Source of the DNA: Thinopyrum elongatum
Taxonomy: Eukaryota > Streptophyta > Magnoliopsida > Poales > Poaceae
NCBI GenBank assembly: GCA_011799875.1
Contig: CM022297.1
Span: forward strand, 445,829,292 to 445,893,291
Reading direction: 5' to 3'
DNA length: 64,000 nucleotides
Below, piece by piece: positions 57,980 through 64,000 of this stretch. Positions within the stretch are counted from its first letter, which is position 1; each line of letters begins with the position of its first letter. A program made the translations under genes and the position numbers. The notes beneath the pieces were generated by a model. The model was given only the letters and a program-made list of their open reading frames with translations, did not search any database and was not told the DNA's origin.

Positions 57980-60123
57980 TGTAGGAGATATGCCCTAGAG
58001 GCAATAATAAATGTTATTGATTATCTCCCTGTTCATAATTATGTTTATGTTTCATGCTATAACTGCTATGGTTCTCGAGTCTACAATAACCACGATGCTC
58101 GAAGGAAGACTCATATGCACGTGTGGAGTAATAAACAGTAAAATGTATTCTTAGTCTGGCCTCTAAGACTAGCTCAAGTGTTGCATGATGGTTCTGTTTT
58201 CCTGATCATGGGCATGTCTATGCAAGCAACTTTGAGGGCACAATGTTAGAAGAACATTTGTGTTGAATCAACCCGAATTGATGTTATGCTATGAGATTCT
58301 TTTGTCACAAGTTATGGTTAATAACACAGAGATGGTTAACGTTTGCATGATTCCTCAGACCATGAGAGTATCGAGTTTCTTCATGCTTGATTCATGAACT
58401 TTGAGGTTTGTTAAACGTCATCCGTAACTGGATGGCTATTACGGCGGCTTACGGGTTCATGGGAAAGTATGTCAAGTAACTTGATAGCTCAAGATTGGGA
58501 TTTGCTCCTCCGACGATGGAGAGATATCTCTGGGCCCTCTTGGTGTTACGGTATCCATCATCGTTTGGCCAGACTCAGGGTGATTTGATCACAGGGATGC
58601 CGGAACACGGGAACGAGAAACAAGAACAATATCGGTAACGAGGTAACTGGCATAGTGGACAAGTTGTTGATCCACGGGGATGCCAACATGTCTCACCTCG
58701 GGTATTTGTAACATATCGTGAAGCAACAGGAATAGCACACGGGAACTGGAGGTTCACTCGAATATTCATTCGTGTGGGTATATGGGTCAATATGGGTGTC
58801 CACGGCTCCGATGTTGATCATTGATCGGAAGGGGTTCCGGGTCATGTCTATACTTCACCGAACCTATAGGGTCGAACGCTTAAGGGTCATCTATCTGCTG
58901 AATACTAGACAGGGAGTCTGAGAGAAAGTCTCCGGAAAATGTTTTCGGAGAAAGCGAAAAAGTTCCGAAGAGAGAGGTCACCGGATGAGTTCTGTTAAAA
59001 CTGAAAAGTTGTTTCAGGGGATACCATTAAGTCAAATTGGTCTCGGCACACGCCTGATAATTCTTGAAGGGTGCTAGAATCATTCTGAAAATTTTTGGGA
59101 ATTTTCAGGAAGAAAAACCGGAAATGTTCCGGAGCTGCCGAAACCACTTCAGATGCTTTTCGCAGATGAAAATAACTAATCCGAAATTGTTTTGAAACGC
59201 GTTGAAAATTATTTTAGTGGGTACTGGAAATGTTCTAAGCCCACATAAATATTTTCAGTTCAAACGGACACTGAAAAATGTCGTCGTGAATAGTGAAAGT
59301 GATTTTTGGGATATTTTTGGAAAACCACCTTTTGGGATATTTTCCAAAAGGCTTCTACAAGGGCTTGGGGGCCAAGGAAGCCCCTCATGGGGGGCCCCCA
59401 AGGGTGTGGACGGCCAAGATGGGTGGAGCTGGAGCTCCACATGGCATCCATTTTCCCTTTTATGCCCTTTGTGTATGACATAAAGTGGGGGCATTTTTGG
59501 GTTTTTGGAATGGCAACTCTACCCCTTGGTTTTCCTATAAATAGGAGGTGAGGGGGCTGACCAAACCTCATCCCTTCTCACATACACATGCCATTTGACT
59601 TGTCTGGCTTATCTCTCCCTCCCAGCGAAATAGTTTCGTAGAGCCGAAATGTTGTCTACGTTCCGGCAGGAATTAGTTCTGGACGGCGAAGCCCTGCAGG
59701 ATAGATGACACCGTATGTATACAACTCTGCAGAGAGATCGTTGTTTCGGTCTTAGTTCGAGAGTGCCTTCCGAAGGGCTGTCCGTGTGACCGTCCGAGTT
59801 TTGAGGGTCCTCCCGAAGGGCTGTCCAAGTGACCGTCCGAGTTTCGAAGTTCCTCTCGAAGGGCTGTCCGAGACACCATCCGGAGGACTGTTCGACCGCC
59901 TCCCGGAGGGCTGTCCGAGGGGCAGATGAGAGTATACATCCTCTCGGTTGGGAGGTTGTAAATCCTAGCTACGGGGATTTGCACCGCCGATCGTGATCGA
60001 CTCTACTTCCGCTGCGCTACGAATCGGTAACGAAAATGATCAAACCTTGTATGCAGTTTACATAGTGGTCCTGGACTAGTGCGTAGGTCGGAATTTTTTT
60101 GTTTTCTGCTGCGTTACCCTACA
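57980..60123 (+). repeat. 3' LTR of Copia 2
   Basis: Begins TGTAGGAGATATGCCCTAG, ends GCGTTACCCTACA, TATAAATA at 59536-59543. Confidence 0.9.
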
Positions 60124-60473
60124 GCGGTTGTGGTGCTGCGATCAACTGAGCTCGCCGTTGGCAGAAGCTGCAATGCAATGGGCTGCTTTATGTGGGAGAG
60201 ATCGCCAATTGTTGTGGCGGCTGCTACAAGACGGCAAATCGGCAATTGTAGATGGACGTGCGGCTGCTCGAGACGAGGAGGGCGTGGGGTGTTGAAGACG
60301 AACATGGAGGGGTGCTACGTTTCGGAGACGGGTCAACTTGGGCTGGGATGCGATCCATTCCCCCACGTGATCCAGCTGGTGCAAGACGGATGGCTGTACA
60401 GCGCCCAATCCAACGGCTCGCAAGGCGGTTTAGAATTCGCTGTCATCAGCCGGCTTACGCCTAGCAGCAGGTG
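60124..60473. mobile_element. Right part of the MULE-like element
   Basis: Continues the GC-rich sequence interrupted at 41964, including GCTGCAATGCAATG, and ends with the inverted CAGCCGGCTTA at 60446-60458. The short frames seen here on both strands have no domain. Confidence 0.6.
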
Positions 60474-61901
60474 CCGGTATAAATAGGCTGTCGAGGATTA
60501 GCATCCTTATGACGTGTGGACCCTTCATGAAACCAATAAAATGCCCCACATTTCCGACAGGTAAAACCTGGCGCACCATAATAAGACCTCCCCCGTGAAA
60601 CAGCTGGCAAAAATTATTAATTAGTACACTTAATAAATCGGAACAACCAAGGAGACCCCATATAAAAAAAGGAATAAGCAAACACAAAATATTACCTTTA
60701 AGTAAACTAATATACTCCTTAGGAAAAGACGGCTGCATCTGTCGAACTGTAATAAAAAAACATAAGCATTCTAAAACCTTAAAGTAATTAAACATTGTTT
60801 ACAGGTCAGTAGTAGAGAACGTTGTAGCAGTAAATAGATACCTTTTTTTCTTCCTGATCGAAAATCACGAATCAACTTGCGTTCGCGCCGATTGTACAAA
60901 ATATCCAACCGATCCAAAATAGGTGTACCTAGGACTAAATATAACAAAAGTACCACTAATGAATCACATGAACAGATAGCAAAAATAATTAAAAACACAA
61001 ACACCAATATATAATGAAACAAACCTAAAGGGGTTGGCCTGTCAGGAGGACCCATGCTCAACAATGGGACAACACGTGAAGGAACAACTATCAACTCGTC
61101 GCCAAACTGATGGTCATGAAGAGTAGAATTTTCAGATGGCACATCAACAGAAGTGTCAACAGACTCACCACTACCCATTTAAACCACCTGAACACCAATC
61201 TCAACACCATCACTGTCATTCAATTGGCCTGCAAAAAAGGAAAAAGGAAACTCTGAAAATGGAAAAATAAAATAAAATACGTACACCAAATAAACAGATC
61301 AACATACCAGAATGAGAATCAGAAATTGGAAGTGATGGTACACCATTGGAGAAAGTAAACGAATATACACCTGCAATATAAAACAAACAGAAACACCTGA
61401 CTATACATAATCAATGAGAACCCATAAAAGAACACTGTAAACCTAAGTGTAAACTAACCCTGAGTACAATCAACAGGTCGCTTTCCCATACTGATTTCTT
61501 GTCGACGGCGACGTGCCTCCCGAGCACACAAAGATGCAAATCCATCCTCTAAAAAAACAACACGTAAATAATTAGTCATCACAACACAACTAAATAGTAG
61601 AAAATGATATAAACAATGGTACAAACCACACACCATTGTGAGAAGAAGCAATAGAAGGGAAATCCAATAAAGGGCGAACTGCCCGGTGACCTCGCTGGAG
61701 CCGAAACACAGTAGACCGTGAACGCGAACATGGCCGATCAGAAACTACCCCCAAGCGGACACATCCAGCAGACGAAGCACGTACGGAGCCATGAGAACCA
61801 CCAACACCAGCGCGACCAACACGACCAGCACCAGAAATCCCACAACGGGTCGTACATGGGCGACCACGATGGCGAGGAGCACGGGCATCACGGCGCACCA
61901 T
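60474..61901 (-). pseudogene. Helitron RepHel, N-terminal exons
   Basis: Likely start ATG 61901 (MVRRDARAPRHRGRP). Exon A is 61634-61901 with a GTGTGT donor. Exon B is about 61459-61548 (acceptor TTTTTTTAG, donor GTTAGT; ARRRRQEISMGKRP). Further short exons lie near 61300-61380 and 61020-61200 (ENSTLHDHQFGDEL, LLSMGPPDRPTPL), 60840-60930 (NRRERKLIRDFRS) and 60700-60740. The last, 60474 to about 60600, encodes YYGAPGFTCRKCGAFYWFHE, a Zn-ribbon-like segment usual just before the Rep N domain. A TAA precedes MGSGESVD near 61180. Small exons are approximate; the last exon and exon A are firm. Confidence 0.7.
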
Positions 61902-61955
61902 CAGAGTAGGAGAGCACGAACCGGAAACATGAAACAAACTGATGGTTAATCCTCC

Positions 61956-61963
61956 TATTTATA
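61956..61963 (-). promoter_or_regulatory. TATA box of the Helitron gene
   Basis: Minus-strand TATAAATA (CCTATAAATAGG) lies about 55 bases before ATG 61901. The upstream in-frame ATG 61937 is too close to the TATA to be within the transcript, which favours 61901 as the start. Confidence 0.6.
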
Positions 61964-62340
61964 GGCTAGCAACCGACCTCAGCAAAAAAATCAAACCGAG
62001 TATGCATGAAGCGGCAGCCAAACTACACGGACGACACGTACACTTTTAGTAAACACGTAAGAGGGAATTTGCAGTGAAAAAAAGGGAAACCACCATCGAG
62101 AAAGCCCCACATGCAAAAACCACATGCACGCAAGCACGTCACCAAGCGAACACCACACGTTGCCATAAAAAAGGCGGGACCCACACGCATGCAGACCCAC
62201 TCACAGAACAGCACGTATGCATATCATGGAAGTAAAACACAAAAGCCACCCAAAGAAGCTACACCTTCATAACCCCAGATTTACACGTGTCGCCCACCGA
62301 TTTATCAATTGATGTCTTTCCAAGATCCAAAAAAAACCTT
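61964..62340. other. Helitron 5' region and unknown boundary
   Basis: No gene. It should contain the Helitron promoter and possibly its 5' TC terminus, but I see no clear TCTCTACTA-type end and no resumption of the complex I flank expected beyond it. Confidence 0.4.
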
Positions 62341-64000
62341 AAGGTCCGCCCCGTGAGTGGCGGTTGGTTTGTCCCCTGGCGATTGTGGGGGCGATCTAGG
62401 GTTCCTGGTGCCGCCGTCATCCTTCCACCCCAGATCTCTTCGCTCCCGTAGCCTCCCAGCGGCGATCTGGTCGTACTCCCCGTCAAGTCACGTCCAGTGC
62501 CGTCGCCCCCCAGCCCAACTCCCGTTTCCCACCTCAAACCATACACCAAAGGCCTTTCGCGAGTACTAGGGCTCATGATCGTACACCACCGTGGTCACCT
62601 AGTTTCAGTTCACGATCCTGCGGAGGGGATGGAGAAGGTTGAGGGCCTGTTGCAGAACTTGAGGCTGTCGGAGAAGGAAAGGAAGAGTGTCAAGATCGGA
62701 TGGACGGGTTCTGGTAAGGCGGGGGTGGTGGAGCCGCAAGCATTGGCCAAACTGTTCTCGGAGAAACCGGTGTTCGTGGAGGCGATGGCGGAGACGTTGG
62801 GCAGAATCTGGTGCCCCATCAGAGGTTTGGACTGCAAGGAGGTCGGTGAGAACAAGTTCGTGTTCACCTTCGAACAGGTGTCGGGAAAAAGAATGGCTCT
62901 GGAGGGAGGGCCGTGGGAGTTTGGCAATGATCTCTTAGTCCTGGAGGATTTTGATGCAAGGAAGAGGCTGGAGGATTATGCTTTCGACATGATCCCCATT
63001 TGGGTGAGGGTACACCGGCTTCCTTTTGGACTGATGTGCAGGGAGGTGGGGGAGAAGATAGGGGCTGAGATTGGAGAAGTTTTGGAGGTAGATGCAAGGG
63101 CGGATGGCCGGGCGGTGGGGAAGTTTCTGAGGATTAAGGTGCGTATGAATATCAATGGGCCACTCATGCGAGGCTTTATTTTGGAGGATGAAAAGAGTGA
63201 GACCATTGGGGATGGGGAGAAAGCCAAGGCAGGGAAGGAGACGGAGGAGGAAAATTGGTGCCCGTTTGAATATGAATATCTCCCGGACTTCTGTTATGTG
63301 TGCGGCATAGTTGGCCACACGGAGAAGCTATGTCGACTCAAACGAAAGAAAGGGGAACACCAGCAGTTTGGGCCCTAGCTGAGGGCGTTCATGCCTAAGA
63401 GAGGAGGTACAGAAGGAAGAGGTAAATGGGGGGATAGCCGGGCCTTCTCTGGGGGTCCTGCAGCAAGTAGTAGGGGTGTGGGCGCTTGGAAGGGGAGATC
63501 GAGGTCGGGCAGTGATGCACCGTCGTGGAGGAACAACAGTAAGAGCTGGGCAGATATGGTGGAGGATGAGGAGAGGGGCCAAGAGGTTACTAGTCCCTTG
63601 AAAAAGAACTCTGGGACGGTGTGGGAGGGTACGCCCAAACGCCTGACGTTCCCGGAGGCGAGCGAGAAGGAGAAGGAAAGGATGGTTGAGCAGGGAGGAC
63701 TACAGCATGGCGACATGGCCCTGGGAGTGAACTCGGCGTCAAGGATGCCAAAGGATGGGCAGGCAGAAGAGGGAGGAAGTGTACACACTCAAACGTCCGA
63801 AACTATGCAGCAGGCTGAGGTGGTGAGTGCGGCTAGGGGTGGCAACAAACAAGTAAGGGAGGGGAGCCAGGTTTGTGGTGAAGCGGTGTCCGAGAAGGGC
63901 GGCACGAAAACCGAGGCCATGCAGGTTGAGACAATGCAGATCGACGTACCTGTGAATCTGAAGGAGCGGTCGGCCGATCAGCTGGACGGGATGAAGGGTA
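62341..64000 (+). mobile_element. LINE (L1-type), 5' part, continuing past the window
   Basis: ORF1-like coding sequence preceded by about 290 bases of GC- and pyrimidine-rich leader. The start coordinate is where composition changes and is uncertain. ORF2 and the 3' end lie outside the window. Without the 3' end, insertion limits and target duplication cannot be checked. Confidence 0.65.
62629..64000 (+). pseudogene. LINE ORF1, DUF4283 plus zinc knuckle, one TAG
   Basis: ATG 62629 is preferred over 62497 because the sequence before it is low-complexity leader. Residues 1-170 fit DUF4283 (GRIWCPIRGLDCKEVG, GPWEFGNDLLVLEDFD, IPIWVRVHRLPFGLMC), the RNA-binding-like domain of plant LINE ORF1. 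Then come the acidic linker and a CX2CX4HX4C knuckle (CYVCGIVGHTEKLC). A TAG at 63376-63378 follows QQFGP where relatives have Trp (TGG). The same frame then stays open to the window end as a charged, Gly- and Ser-rich tail. One base change apart, ORF1 looks young. Confidence 0.8.

Larger units (their letters stand above)
41965..60123 (+). mobile_element. Copia-type element 2, 18.2 kb with nested insertion
   Basis: Long LTRs at 41965-44102 and 57980-60123, each about 2.14 kb, TG...CA. Flanks are GCGGG at 41960-41964 and GCGGT at 60124-60128, a probable duplication with one change. The primer site is TGGCATCATGAGCC, a mutated initiator-Met type. The interior, apart from the 8.6-kb insertion, is about 5.3 kb of badly decayed Copia sequence. 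The first 185 bp of the LTRs differ at about nine positions, so this is older than the other LTR elements here. Confidence 0.88.
40764..60473. mobile_element. MULE-like GC-rich element, split by Copia 2
   Basis: Flanked by CCGGTATAAAT at 40753-40763 and 60474-60484. Near both ends lies an inverted TAAGCCGGCTGAT (about 40779-40792 and 60445-60458), though the outermost bases do not pair well. Own sequence is 40764-41964 plus 60124-60473, about 1.55 kb and very GC-rich. Skipping it and one duplicate joins Helitron codons IYTG and CCRDGK. The duplication length and GC-rich gene-like interior suggest a Pack-MULE-type element, but weak terminal repeats leave this open. Confidence 0.65.
28251..62340 (-). 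mobile_element. Helitron with Rep-helicase gene, split by nested insertions
   Basis: The minus-strand 3' terminus is CTAG followed by host T (plus-strand A at 28250), preceded by an 8-bp-stem hairpin (28264-28282). Together these are the canonical Helitron 3' end. Upstream in minus-strand sense come the helicase, Rep nuclease and N-terminal exons of a RepHel gene, up to about 61901, and a promoter near 61960. Insertions interrupt it at 30007-30911, 34189-40577 and 40764-60473. Without them the element would be about 8-9 kb. The 5' TC end is not identified; 62340 is only where LINE-like sequence begins. The coding region has several stops and is inactive. Confidence 0.85.

Overview
The window is a transposon-saturated stretch of a grass nuclear chromosome, most likely Triticeae (wheat, Aegilops, barley or rye). 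The grounds are a Stowaway MITE with CTCCCTCCG ends, CACTA ends with a TACAGGAAT-type terminus, long-LTR Copia elements, an Athila-style Asp-tRNA primer site, and a Tat-type Gypsy element with an antisense gene. There is no prokaryotic content, no tRNA or rRNA, and no CRISPR.

Layout. 1-11.7 kb is the only host-gene region: a decayed tandem array of a nuclear gene for the 20 kDa (PSST/NDUFS7) subunit of mitochondrial complex I. One copy is intact (two exons, 9205-10927, minus, 203 aa). One is a two-exon pseudogene (7154-8008) and one is an 88-bp stub (358-445). Related flanking sequence recurs at 27.36-28.25 kb. A 5.3-kb Copia element with 125-bp LTRs (1658-6957, TSD GTAGG) sits in the array. 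11.7-24.66 kb is a 12.95-kb Tat-lineage Gypsy element (TSD GATAG) with broken gag-pol on the plus strand and a five-exon gene on the minus strand between pol and the 3' LTR. 24.66-28.25 kb is intergenic DNA with MITEs and an AT-rich tract.

28.25 to about 62.3 kb is one Helitron on the minus strand (3' end CTAG plus hairpin at 28251-28282). Its Rep-helicase gene is split by a 0.9-kb MULE-type MITE (30007-30911), a 6.4-kb CACTA element (34189-40577, TSD AAC) and a GC-rich MULE-like element (40764-60473). The MULE contains an 18.2-kb Copia element (41965-60123, LTRs about 2.14 kb), which in turn contains an 8.6-kb non-autonomous LTR element (45697-54307) with an intact 614-codon ORF. Removing the insertions together with one target-site copy joins the Rep-helicase reading frame at all three junctions, so the nesting order is read directly from the sequence. 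62.3-64 kb is the 5' part of a LINE with ORF1 running off the window.

Apart from the complex I gene, nearly everything is defective mobile DNA. In-frame stops in the Gypsy element are mostly TAG where Gln is expected and TGA where Arg is expected, as methylated-cytosine deamination would give. The most interesting item is the antisense gene of the Gypsy element: four GT-AG introns, all phase-consistent, predict an 842-codon frame interrupted by only two stops.
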